This document shows positions 1 through 8,034 of a stretch of DNA of 64,000 bases, piece by piece; position 1 is the first letter of the stretch, and each line of letters opens with the position of its first letter. Origin of the DNA: an uncultured Allobosea sp. (GTDB taxonomy: Bacteria; Pseudomonadota; Alphaproteobacteria; Rhizobiales; Beijerinckiaceae). The stretch is from contig NZ_CAMFKW010000004.1 of the NCBI RefSeq assembly GCF_945957345.1, forward strand, positions 104,633 to 168,632. Reading direction: 5' to 3'. The position numbers were made by a program, and so were the translations under genes. Below the pieces are notes generated by a model. That model ran no database searches, was not told where the DNA came from, and saw nothing but the letters and a program-made list of their open reading frames with translations.

Positions 1-777
1 CCGCTTGCGGGCTTGCAGGCGATCACTGCCTTCGCGACCCAGGCCCAGGTCAGCCCGGCGACGATCCAGCGCCTGATCGGCCGGCTCGGCTACCCGCGCT
101 ATGCCGATTTCCAGTCCAAGCTGCGCTCCGAGCTCGACGAGCGCCTCAAGGGGCCGCTGGTGCTGGAGCGGCCGGCGCAGGACGAGGGCGCGGCCGAACG
201 GCCCTGGCTCGGCTTCGGCGCGGCGCTCACCCGACAGGTCGAGGCCTCGCTGCAGGATCTCGTGCCGTCCGAGGTCGAGGCCGTCGCGACGCTGCTTGCG
301 ACCGATGCCCGCCGCATCGTCGTCGCCGGCGGGCGCTTCACCCGCTCGGCCGCGACCTATCTGTGCACGCATCTCCAGCATATGCGCGGCGGCGTGTCGG
401 AGATCACCGGGCCGAACTCCGTCTGGGCCGACCTGCTGCTTGATCTCGGCCGGCGTGACCTGCTCGTCGTCTTCGATGTCAGGCGCTACCAGCCCGATCT
501 CTACGCCCTCGCGAATGCGGCGCGGAACGCCGATCTGCGCATCGTGCTCGTGACCGATCCCTGGATGTCGCCGATCGCGGCGCTGGCCCATCATGTTCTG
601 CCGGTGCGCGTCGAGGCGCCCTCGGCCTGGGATACGATCGTGCCGGCGATGGTGCTGACTGAGGCGCTGATCGCCGAGGCGCATGCGCGCGTGCCGCAGG
701 GCGGGCGCAAGCGGATGTCGGAGCTGGAGCGTCTGCGCAGCGATCTCACGACCGCCGACAGGACGAGCCAGCCATGA
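1..777 (+). CDS. RpiR/MurR-family transcriptional regulator (5' end cut by window)
   Basis: The frame is open from base 1 and the first ATG/GTG/TTG codons fall inside the DNA-binding region, so the gene starts upstream of the window. The visible part begins in an RpiR helix-turn-helix (VSPATIQRLIGRLGYPRYAD) and continues into a SIS sugar-isomerase fold at about residues 85-225 (VVAGGRFTRSAATYLCTHL). SIS domains in this family bind phosphosugars or related metabolites that act as effectors. The stop overlaps the start of the amidohydrolase at 774 by 4 bases, so the two are probably co-transcribed and the regulator may control that enzyme. The effector cannot be read from the sequence. Confidence 0.88.
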   Translation, partial: PLAGLQAITAFATQAQVSPATIQRLIGRLGYPRYADFQSKLRSELDERLKGPLVLERPAQDEGAAERPWLGFGAALTRQVEASLQDLVPSEVEAVATLLATDARRIVVAGGRFTRSAATYLCTHLQHMRGGVSEITGPNSVWADLLLDLGRRDLLVVFDVRRYQPDLYALANAARNADLRIVLVTDPWMSPIAALAHHVLPVRVEAPSAWDTIVPAMVLTEALIAEAHARVPQGGRKRMSELERLRSDLTTADRTSQP

Positions 778-1622
778 AGCAGGAACGCGTCCTGCGCGTC
801 GATGCGCATCACCATCTCTGGCGGCTGTCGCGCGGCGACTATGGCTGGCTGACGCCTGAGGTCGGGCCGCTCTATCGGGATGTCGAGCCGGCTGATTTCG
901 CGCCTTACCTCGCGCGCAATGGCATCGGCCGCAGCATCCTGATCCAGGCTGCGCCGGCCGTCGCCGAGACGGTGTTCCTCTGTGAGCTGGCACGCGACAA
1001 CCCCTTCATCGCCGCCGTGGTCGGCTGGGTGGATTTCGCCGATCCGGCTTCGCGTGTCGATCTCGAAAGGCTGAAGGAGCTGCCGCCCTTCCGCGGCGTC
1101 CGGCCGATGATCCAGGATATCGCCGAGGATGCCTGGATGCTTCGCGATGAGTTGAGCCACACCTTCCGGAATCTGGTTGCGCTTGATCTCAGCTTCGACG
1201 CACTGATCCAGCCGCGCCATCTGCCGCATCTGATCGAGCTAGTCGCCCGGCACCCTGACCTCAGACTCGTCATCAACCATTGCGGCAAGCCGGAAATCCG
1301 CGACTGGACGCCGGGTGATGCCGATTTCCGCAACTGGGCCGAGGGGATGACCTGGCTCGCCCGCAACAGCGCGGCCTTCTGCAAGCTCTCGGCGATGCCG
1401 ACGCGAGCCGCACCCGGCTGGACGGTCGAGACATTCCGTCCCTATGCCGATGTCCTGCTCGATGCCTTCGGCCCCGAGCGCCTGATGTGGGCGAGCGACT
1501 GGCCGGTGCTGGAACGCAATGGCAGCTATGACGATTGGCTGGGCGCCGCGCGCGAGCTGGTCGGGTCAGCCGGAGTGGATGCGATTTTCGGAAACACGGC
1601 CCGGCAGTTCTACCGGCTCTGA
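774..1622 (+). CDS. TIM-barrel amidohydrolase (COG3618, fuconolactonase-like)
   Basis: A 282-residue metal-dependent hydrolase of the amidohydrolase_2 family. The metal-binding HxH lies near the N-terminus (VDAHHHLW). INHCGKP and WASDWPV carry the later histidine and aspartate ligands typical of the group. Characterised members open lactone rings such as L-fucono-1,5-lactone or 2-pyrone-4,6-dicarboxylate; the substrate here is not known. It follows the RpiR regulator with a 4-base ATGA overlap, so translation is probably coupled. No signal peptide is visible, so it should act in the cytoplasm. Confidence 0.85.
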   Translation: MKQERVLRVDAHHHLWRLSRGDYGWLTPEVGPLYRDVEPADFAPYLARNGIGRSILIQAAPAVAETVFLCELARDNPFIAAVVGWVDFADPASRVDLERLKELPPFRGVRPMIQDIAEDAWMLRDELSHTFRNLVALDLSFDALIQPRHLPHLIELVARHPDLRLVINHCGKPEIRDWTPGDADFRNWAEGMTWLARNSAAFCKLSAMPTRAAPGWTVETFRPYADVLLDAFGPERLMWASDWPVLERNGSYDDWLGAARELVGSAGVDAIFGNTARQFYRL

Positions 1623-1830
1623 CGGGGCTTCCCGGCCGCGCATTCCTGACCAAGACGCTCTCTGGCCCGATGTCAGTCAGGGGGCGTCGCGATTGACATG
1701 CGATGCCGATCGGCGCCTACTCATTGCAGGCCGACCACCCCCGATTGGGCGGTTAGCACTCTCAGTTTCCGCGCCGCGCGCGGATGATCGGCGCCCAGTG
1801 AAACCCACGGTCGATGCGTACACGGTCGCC

Positions 1831-2100
1831 ATGCCGTGGTACGAGCGGGATGACTTCCAGCAGCTCTGGGAGCTCGCGCATGACCGCGACGAGATGCCAT
1901 CGGACTACGAGACCTGGCATCGGAATGCGGTGGCGGTGATGAATGCCTGGCTCGCGCGGGGGCGAGCGCTGGAGATCGTCACGATCAAGCCGGCTGAATT
2001 CCTCGTCTGGCTGCGGGAAACGGGATTGCCGAACACGGCCGACACGCGCCGGCGCTATGTCGAGCTTCGCGCCGTCACGCATGGCCACGACGTGGCCTAG
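1831..2100 (+). CDS. small conserved-looking hypothetical protein, 89 aa
   Basis: The longer open frame reaches further upstream, but protein-like composition begins at the ATG at 1831 (MPWYERDDFQQLWELAHDRD). The product is acidic and helical, rich in Trp and Glu, with no signal peptide, membrane segment or cysteines. I do not recognise a characterised family. It stands alone between the amidohydrolase and the PucR-type regulator, which is convergent to it. The 208 bases upstream hold no recognisable gene. Confidence 0.6.
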   Translation: MPWYERDDFQQLWELAHDRDEMPSDYETWHRNAVAVMNAWLARGRALEIVTIKPAEFLVWLRETGLPNTADTRRRYVELRAVTHGHDVA

Positions 2101-2357
2101 CCGGTCCGCGTCCAGCGCAGGAAAGCGGATAGCCGCAGCAGGCTGTTGATGATCAGGGCGTAGACCACACGCGTGTCTCCATCTCAGGAGCCCACGATAG
2201 CGCGTGGCGCTTTTAGCGTTGTTGACGCGGCGCAAGCTGCTCCGACAAATCCCGCGACCGAACTTCTCCGATGCTCACGAGAATCGCGGGATTCCAAAGC
2301 TGGGTCAATCGTAGGGATTTCCAAGTTTTAGCGAGCAGGGAGAAGGAAGCAGCCGTG

Positions 2358-3974
2358 TCACGCTGCTTCCGTAGCGCCTTCCATCTTCAGGATCTTGAGG
2401 CCGATCTGGACCATCAGCATCTCTTCGGCGTCGCCGAGATCGATGCCGGCATCAGACCGGATCTTGTCGAGCCGGTAGAGCACCGTTTTCGGGTGGACCT
2501 CCAGGCGCCGCGAGGTTTCGAGCGCGTTGCCGTTGCAGGCGATATAGGCCTCCAGCGTCTCGATGAGATCGGCGCGTCCTCGTGTCCTGATCGAGACCAG
2601 TTTTTGCAGCGACGGCGGGACGAGGTCCCTGAGCTCGTGCTGTGGGGCGAGCCGGCAAAGCATGCGATAGATGCCGAGCTCATGGAAAAAGACGAGGCTC
2701 TTCTCGAAGCGCGCGCGGGCGCCGATATTGAGGGCGTCGAGCGCCTGGCGATAGCTCCGGGGCAGGCCCTCGACATCGGCTGCGAGTTCGCCGACGCCGG
2801 CACGTAAGGGGGCACGCTCTTCGGAGCGTGTCCACAGCGCGTTCAGCTCGGCGAAGCGGCGCTCCAGCTGCGAGCGCCATTCCCGCCCCTCGCCGATGGG
2901 CCAGAACAGCACGACATGGCCGCCGCGAATCTGGGCATGAGCATTGTCGAAGACATCGGCGAGAAGCTGCGACAGGCGCTCCAGGCTTTTGCTTTCGCTT
3001 GAGTTGGGCGCCTTCTGTGTGGCTTTCAGGCCAAGCACCACGACCGCGTGCTTGCGCCGGAGGTCCCATTGGATCAGGCCGGCGCGCCGGTGCAACTCGC
3101 TGGAGGGCAGGGCGCTGCCGCCGAGCAGATCGCCGATCAGGTCGAAGCGGAACTGCTTCTCGACCTCGATGACCGCCTGCTGCCGGAGGAAATCGAGCGC
3201 GAGCGCGTTGATGGCACTCTCGATGGCGATGGACTGCACGTCCTCCAGCTCGCCGTTGAGTTCGAGGACCGTGAGATAGAGCCGGACCTCATCGCCGACG
3301 CGTACCGAAAAGACGTAGCGGTTGCAGATGCGGTCGTCGGCCTCGGGCGTCGCGATGGTCTGGATATAATAGGGGGCGCCCTCTTGATGACCTTCCGGTG
3401 GGACGAGATTGACGGAGCTGCCGATGGTCCCGGCGAGGCATTGCAGTTGCTCGTCATAGAGGCCGACCGGATTGCCGATGAAGGTCTCCAGCGATTTGAG
3501 AATGCGAAAGGCGCCCTGGTTCGCCAGGGAGGCGCTGAGGAAGTGGTCGCTGATCTCCTTGAAGCGTTCGAGGACGCCGAGGCGTTCGCTGAGGAGATGC
3601 TCGGAGATGCACAGGACGATGGTCCGGTAGAGCACGCTGCGCGGGATTTCGATGACGGGGAGCCGGTGCTTGCGCGCGGCCTCGACGATCTCCTCCGGGA
3701 CCTCCTGCACGAAGAGCCCGGTCTTGACGATGAGCGCGCTGAGCTTGCGGGCCGCAATCTTTTCGATGAAGGCGTCGAGCGGGCGCAGGCGGTCGAGCGA
3801 ATAGAAATTGGTGAGGAGCACGTCGCCGGGTTGCAGCCAGTCGGTTATGTCTGGGGCCTCGATGACGTTGACGCCGCGGACCGGGTTGGACAGGCCCTCC
3901 TCGCCGCAGATCAGGCGGGCCTGCCTGAAGGGCGCGAACTGGAGCAGCTCGGAGATTTTCAGTTGATGGGCCAT
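2358..3974 (-). CDS. PucR-family transcriptional regulator
   Basis: 538 residues with the PucR architecture. An N-terminal PucR (purine catabolism regulator-like) domain spans about residues 8-130, followed by a central GGDEF-like region. A C-terminal PucR helix-turn-helix lies at about 470-530 (NALETSRRLEVHPKTVLYRL). Relatives such as B. subtilis PucR and AllR-independent allantoin regulators control purine or other nitrogen catabolism. It diverges from the NCS2 permease at 4189, and the space between holds a perfect 17-bp inverted repeat, so it probably controls the permease and the all genes downstream. The ATG at 3974 is the natural start, immediately before the conserved N-terminal domain. 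Confidence 0.88.
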   Translation of the reverse strand: MAHQLKISELLQFAPFRQARLICGEEGLSNPVRGVNVIEAPDITDWLQPGDVLLTNFYSLDRLRPLDAFIEKIAARKLSALIVKTGLFVQEVPEEIVEAARKHRLPVIEIPRSVLYRTIVLCISEHLLSERLGVLERFKEISDHFLSASLANQGAFRILKSLETFIGNPVGLYDEQLQCLAGTIGSSVNLVPPEGHQEGAPYYIQTIATPEADDRICNRYVFSVRVGDEVRLYLTVLELNGELEDVQSIAIESAINALALDFLRQQAVIEVEKQFRFDLIGDLLGGSALPSSELHRRAGLIQWDLRRKHAVVVLGLKATQKAPNSSESKSLERLSQLLADVFDNAHAQIRGGHVVLFWPIGEGREWRSQLERRFAELNALWTRSEERAPLRAGVGELAADVEGLPRSYRQALDALNIGARARFEKSLVFFHELGIYRMLCRLAPQHELRDLVPPSLQKLVSIRTRGRADLIETLEAYIACNGNALETSRRLEVHPKTVLYRLDKIRSDAGIDLGDAEEMLMVQIGLKILKMEGATEAA

Positions 3975-4027
3975 GGTCCCGGCTCTCCAAGGCGGTGGCC
4001 TGGCACCGCATGATGCTCATCGCCATG

Positions 4028-4066
4028 CCGGCCATATTTTATCCATGAGGGATAAAATATGGCCGG
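4028..4066. promoter_or_regulatory. perfect inverted repeat, probable operator for the PucR-type regulator
   Basis: Two 17-base arms (4028-4044 and 4050-4066) are exact reverse complements around the 5-base spacer ATGAG. The core of each arm is the AT-rich string CATATTTTATCC, unlike its GC-rich surroundings. It lies between the divergent PucR regulator (start 3974) and permease (start 4189). No T-run follows on either strand, which argues for a protein-binding site rather than a terminator. Which protein binds is inferred from position only. Confidence 0.75.
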
Positions 4067-4188
4067 TCAATTTAGGCGGCTTGGCAATGGTTCCGGCGCT
4101 GCCGGCTCACTAGGCTCTCCCCAAAAGAAGATCGTGCGACGGCGGCGTTCCGCGGGACTGGAGCGCGCCCGCGAGGATGGGGAGATCG

Positions 4189-5751
4189 ATGGATAGATCG
4201 TTTATCTGGCGAAAAGGCGACTGGGGCGGCTATTTCGGCCTGCTGGCCAACAACCTGACCAATCTCCTGACGATGATCGGCCTGCTGCTCTTCGTCGTCG
4301 GCTTTCCCAAGGAAATGGTCTATGGGCGCATCGCGCCTGCCTTCGGTCTCGCCGTCTTTGCTGCAAGCCTGTGGTACACCTATTTCGCCTATAAGCTCGT
4401 CAAGGAAACCGGCCGCGCGGACGTGACCGCGCTGCCTTCCGGCCCGAGCGCGCCATCGATCTTCACGGTGACCTTTCTCGTCATTCTGCCGGTCTATCTC
4501 CAGACGAAGGATGCCGAGTTCGCGCTGCAGATCGCGCTGGTCTGGTGCTTCGTCGAGGCAATGATCCTGGCGCTGGGCTCCTTCCTCGGCGAGACCATCC
4601 GCAAGACGATCCCGCGCACCGTCCTGCTCTCCTGCCTGGCCGGGCTCGGCCTGCTGCTGCTCGCCATGAATCCGATGCTGCAGTCCTTCGAGACGCCGAC
4701 CGTCGCCTTCGTGGTGCTCGCGCTGATCTTCCTGAACTGGTTCGGCAAGAAGCCGATCTTCCCGAAGGTCCCGACCGGCTTCCTGCTGCTCGCCTCGGGC
4801 ACGGCGCTGGCCTGGGTCTTCGGCCTGCAGAGCCCTGCCGAGATCAAGAACTCGCTGGCGACCTTCGGCTTCAACCCGCCGACGCTGCATATCTCGAACT
4901 TCCTCCAAGGCCTGCCGCATGCGCTGCCCTATCTCGCCTCGGCCGTGCCGCTCGGCCTCGCCAATTATGTGTTCGACCTCGAGAACATCGAGAGCGCGCA
5001 TGCCGCCGGCGACCCCTACCCGACGCGTCAGGTGATGATGGCCAACGGCCTGTCCTCGACGCTCGGTGCGATGTTCGGCAACCCGTTCCCGGTCACCGTC
5101 TATATCGGCCACGCCGGCTGGAAATCGATTGGCGCCGGCACCGGCTACACGCTCTTCACCGGCCTGAGCATGTTCCTGATCTCGCTGTTCGGGCTGGGGG
5201 CCTTCCTGCTGGCGCTGATCCCGATGGTCGCGGTCGTTCCGATCCTCGTCTATATCGGCGTGGTTACGGCCAATCAGGTGGTGCGCGAGTCGCCGCGCGA
5301 CGAAGTACCGGTGATCTTTGTCACGATGTTCCCGTGGATCGCCAACTGGGCGCTGACGCTGGTCAACAACACGCTGGGCGCCGCCGGCACCGCCGCCAAG
5401 ACCGTCGGCGTCGAGGCGCTCTCCAAGAAGGGCGTCTACTATCTCGGCCTGTCCAATCTCGGGAACGGCGCGCCGCTGAGCAGCATGACCTGGGGCTGCA
5501 TCACGATCTTCGCGATCACCGACAAGCCGATGCGCGGCGCGGTCGCGGCGCTGGTCGGCGGCTTCCTGACGCTGTTCGGCGTGATCCACGCTCCGGCGGT
5601 CGGCTTCGCGCAGCCGCAGGCGATGCCGCTGGTCTATGCCTATTGCATGATCGCGGGCGTGTTCGTGCTCAAGCACTACCTCAATCTGCGTGAGACGGAC
5701 CGCTCGATGCAGGCCGACTCCGGCGCTGCCGCCCAGGCCAGCAAGGCATGA
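4189..5751 (+). CDS. NCS2-family nucleobase-type permease
   Basis: 520-residue polytopic membrane protein with about a dozen hydrophobic segments, resembling the NCS2 (xanthine/uracil, AzgA-like) family in length and pattern (for example NLTNLLTMIGLLLFVVGFPK near the N-terminus). It should import a purine-derived or related heterocyclic nitrogen compound by proton symport; the substrate is inferred from its PucR and all-gene neighbours. The ATG at 4189 is preferred over 4177 because GGGGAG lies about 7 bases before it. It is the first gene downstream of the palindromic operator and probably heads the run to the carbamate kinase. Confidence 0.85.
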   Translation: MDRSFIWRKGDWGGYFGLLANNLTNLLTMIGLLLFVVGFPKEMVYGRIAPAFGLAVFAASLWYTYFAYKLVKETGRADVTALPSGPSAPSIFTVTFLVILPVYLQTKDAEFALQIALVWCFVEAMILALGSFLGETIRKTIPRTVLLSCLAGLGLLLLAMNPMLQSFETPTVAFVVLALIFLNWFGKKPIFPKVPTGFLLLASGTALAWVFGLQSPAEIKNSLATFGFNPPTLHISNFLQGLPHALPYLASAVPLGLANYVFDLENIESAHAAGDPYPTRQVMMANGLSSTLGAMFGNPFPVTVYIGHAGWKSIGAGTGYTLFTGLSMFLISLFGLGAFLLALIPMVAVVPILVYIGVVTANQVVRESPRDEVPVIFVTMFPWIANWALTLVNNTLGAAGTAAKTVGVEALSKKGVYYLGLSNLGNGAPLSSMTWGCITIFAITDKPMRGAVAALVGGFLTLFGVIHAPAVGFAQPQAMPLVYAYCMIAGVFVLKHYLNLRETDRSMQADSGAAAQASKA

Positions 5752-5860
5752 GCCTGCGGCGCGCGCCCGCTCGCACGGGGTGGACTCGCGCCGCCATTGC
5801 CCTTCATGCCCTTCGCAGCGTCCGTCCGGACGCTGCACCACCGATCCACAGGAAGACCCG

Positions 5861-7093
5861 ATGAACGCCCCGTCCGCCAACCCGCCTCTGATCGCTGCCG
5901 CCGACAAGGGCGACATGGCCGCCATCGAGCGCCTCCTCGCGGAGGGTGCCAAGGTGGACGCCAAGGACGAGGCCGGCCGCACCGCGCTGATGGCGGCGAC
6001 GCAAAAGAACAATCTGCCGCTGGCGCGGCGCCTGATCGCGGCCGGCAGCGACGTCAATGCCCGCGACATCACCATGCTCTCGCCCTATCTCTGCGCCGGG
6101 GCGAACGGCTTCAACGAAATCCTCAAGCTCGCCATCGCCTCGGGCGCCGATCGCAACAGCGTCAACCGTTTCGGCGGCACGCCGCTGCTGCCGTCGAGCG
6201 AGAAGGGCTTTTTGCGGACCGTGCGGGTCTGCCTGGCGGCGGGGATCCCGGTGGACCGCGCCAACGACCTTGGCTGGTCGGCCCTGCTCGAAGCGGTGAT
6301 CCTCGGCGATGGCGGCAGGCTCTATGGCGACGTGATCGAAGCTCTGGTCCAGGCCGGCGCCGACAAGAACCTTAGGGACCGCGACGGCAAGTCCTCGCTG
6401 GAGCATGCGCAGGCGCTCGGCCAGGAACGCGTCCTGAAGATTTTTCGCGGAGAAGGCGCTGCGGCTGGAGCGGGCGCAACGGCGATCCGCCAGGCGAAGC
6501 AGGCCGAGAAGGCGGAGCGCTACGAGGAAGCGCTCGCCATCGTCGAGGCCGCGCTTGCACAGCATCCCGGCGATCCCGACCTGGCCTATTACAAGGGCTA
6601 TTACCTCTACGAGCTCGGTCGCAACGAAGAGGCGATCCGCGCCCTCGAGGCCGTTCTGGCCGCGAACGCCGAGGCGATCGAGTTCCATTTCTACATCGCC
6701 TATGCCTGGCGGGCGATGAAGCAGCCGGAAGCCGCGCTGGCGGCCTTCGACGCAGGTATCGCGAAACAGCCGAAGGCGCGGTTCCTGCGCTATCACAAGT
6801 CGAATTACCTGCGCGAACTCGGCCGCCACGAGGCTGCCGTCGCCGTGATGGACGAGCTGCTCGCGCGCGATCCCGGCCGTTATGATTTCGCCTTCCACAA
6901 GGGCAACAGCCTGCGCTCGCTCGGCCGTCATGAAGAGGCGATCAGCGCTATCGAGATCGCGATCGCGTCCGATCCCGGCAACCCGCTCTACCGCCAGCAC
7001 AAAGCGCAGTCGCTGCGGCTGCTTGGGCGCGAGGCGGAGGCGCAGGCTGTGCTCGCTGCGGCGGGTCGGCCTCCGGCCGCCCGCGCCAGCTAA
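5861..7093 (+). CDS. ankyrin-repeat plus TPR-repeat protein
   Basis: 410 residues without signal peptide or membrane segment. Residues about 5-190 form ankyrin repeats (PLIAAADKGDMAAIERLLAE, TALMAATQKNNLPLARRLIA and two or three more). From about residue 210 to the end there are tandem TPR-like helices (EEALAIVEAALAQHPGDPDL and the repeated ELGRHEEA/SLGRHEEA unit). Both modules mediate protein-protein contact and no catalytic domain is visible. The start at 5861 has AGGAAG 8 bases upstream. It lies between the permease and allH on the same strand, 20 bases before allH. This is an unusual insertion in an all-type cluster and suggests a scaffold or regulatory partner, which is inference. Confidence 0.85.
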   Translation: MNAPSANPPLIAAADKGDMAAIERLLAEGAKVDAKDEAGRTALMAATQKNNLPLARRLIAAGSDVNARDITMLSPYLCAGANGFNEILKLAIASGADRNSVNRFGGTPLLPSSEKGFLRTVRVCLAAGIPVDRANDLGWSALLEAVILGDGGRLYGDVIEALVQAGADKNLRDRDGKSSLEHAQALGQERVLKIFRGEGAAAGAGATAIRQAKQAEKAERYEEALAIVEAALAQHPGDPDLAYYKGYYLYELGRNEEAIRALEAVLAANAEAIEFHFYIAYAWRAMKQPEAALAAFDAGIAKQPKARFLRYHKSNYLRELGRHEAAVAVMDELLARDPGRYDFAFHKGNSLRSLGRHEEAISAIEIAIASDPGNPLYRQHKAQSLRLLGREAEAQAVLAAAGRPPAARAS

Positions 7094-7113
7094 GTCCGAC
7101 CGGTCCGGCCGCG

Positions 7114-8034
7114 ATGCGCGCGCATGTCACCGTGCAGGCAAGGTCCGGCGACGGCGCCTTCCTGGCGCGCGTGAACGGGGCGGCCTTCGTCGGCGTGGTC
7201 CACAGCGCCTTCCGCCGGGCGGTCAATATCGCGTGCCTGGCCGATGGCGAATTGCACACGCTCGTCACGGACGAACTGGATGACGGGCCGAATTCGCTGG
7301 TTGTCGCGGCGGATGATTTCCTCGCCATGGGCATCTGCCAGGGTGATAGTGTCAGGGCCGGAGGCGGCGGCCTCGCCATAGCAGGGAAGGCAACGGTCAG
7401 CGTCGCGGGAGCCACGACTTGGCGCACGCCAGTGCCGGATAAGCATTGCACGACCGGTTTGCTGCGCCGTCGGCTGCTGGAAGCGGAGGCGGCGATCTGG
7501 CGCAACGGCACCCCCGGCGGCTTCATCGAGGGCATGGCCGATACCGAGATCGCGCGGCTGACGACCCGGATGCTGCATGAAGGTGCGGACGGGCTCGTGC
7601 TGGCGCTGGGGCGGGGCGATACCGAGGCGGCCCTGGCGCATGCCGGCCGGCTCCTCGGCCTCGGGCCGGGGCTAACGCCTTCGGGCGACGATTTTCTCAC
7701 CGGGCTGCTGGCTTCCCGCGCGCTTTGCCGGCGGCTGGGGGATACTCGCAGCGATGCCTTCGCGCTCGGCGTGATCAGGCTCGCCAAGACCGCGACCAAT
7801 CCGATCGGCTATGCGGCGATCGCCAAGGCGGCGCGCGGCGAAGTCCGGGAGCGGGTGGCGCGTCTCGTCATCGTGCTCGGCAGCGCGACGGCGGAGCCCG
7901 TCTCGCCCGCGCTCGCACAGGTTCTCGCGATCGGCTCCTCATCCGGGACCGAGATCGCTTTCGGCGTCATCCGCGGGCTGGCGTCGCTCATTGACAACGG
8001 AGACTGGAATCATGGCCATCAAGACCGCCATTAA
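7114..8034 (+). CDS. allH: DUF2877 protein, AllH-like subunit of oxamate carbamoyltransferase
   Basis: 306 residues. The DUF2877 signature GLGPGLTPSGDDFLTGLL is at about residues 185-202. E. coli YlbF (now AllH) carries this domain and is needed with AllF and AllG for oxamic transcarbamylase activity (oxalurate + phosphate to oxamate + carbamoyl phosphate). The next three genes here are the matching AllF, AllG and carbamate kinase, so the assignment rests on both domain and order. The 3' end overlaps the allF start by 23 bases, implying tight coupling. The order H-F-G-K differs from E. coli, where F-G-H-K is found. Confidence 0.82.
   Translation: MRAHVTVQARSGDGAFLARVNGAAFVGVVHSAFRRAVNIACLADGELHTLVTDELDDGPNSLVVAADDFLAMGICQGDSVRAGGGGLAIAGKATVSVAGATTWRTPVPDKHCTTGLLRRRLLEAEAAIWRNGTPGGFIEGMADTEIARLTTRMLHEGADGLVLALGRGDTEAALAHAGRLLGLGPGLTPSGDDFLTGLLASRALCRRLGDTRSDAFALGVIRLAKTATNPIGYAAIAKAARGEVRERVARLVIVLGSATAEPVSPALAQVLAIGSSSGTEIAFGVIRGLASLIDNGDWNHGHQDRH

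Noticed and set aside
2101..2230. A possible minus-strand micro-protein (GTG, about 23 codons, one hydrophobic segment ending LRWTRTG)
   Set aside because: A start with a GGAG site is conceivable, but nothing else supports it and such short frames are common by chance.
4072..6075. A 667-codon minus-strand frame opposite the NCS2 permease
   Set aside because: It crosses from the permease into the ankyrin gene and consists of His/Arg/Glu-rich repeats without family features.
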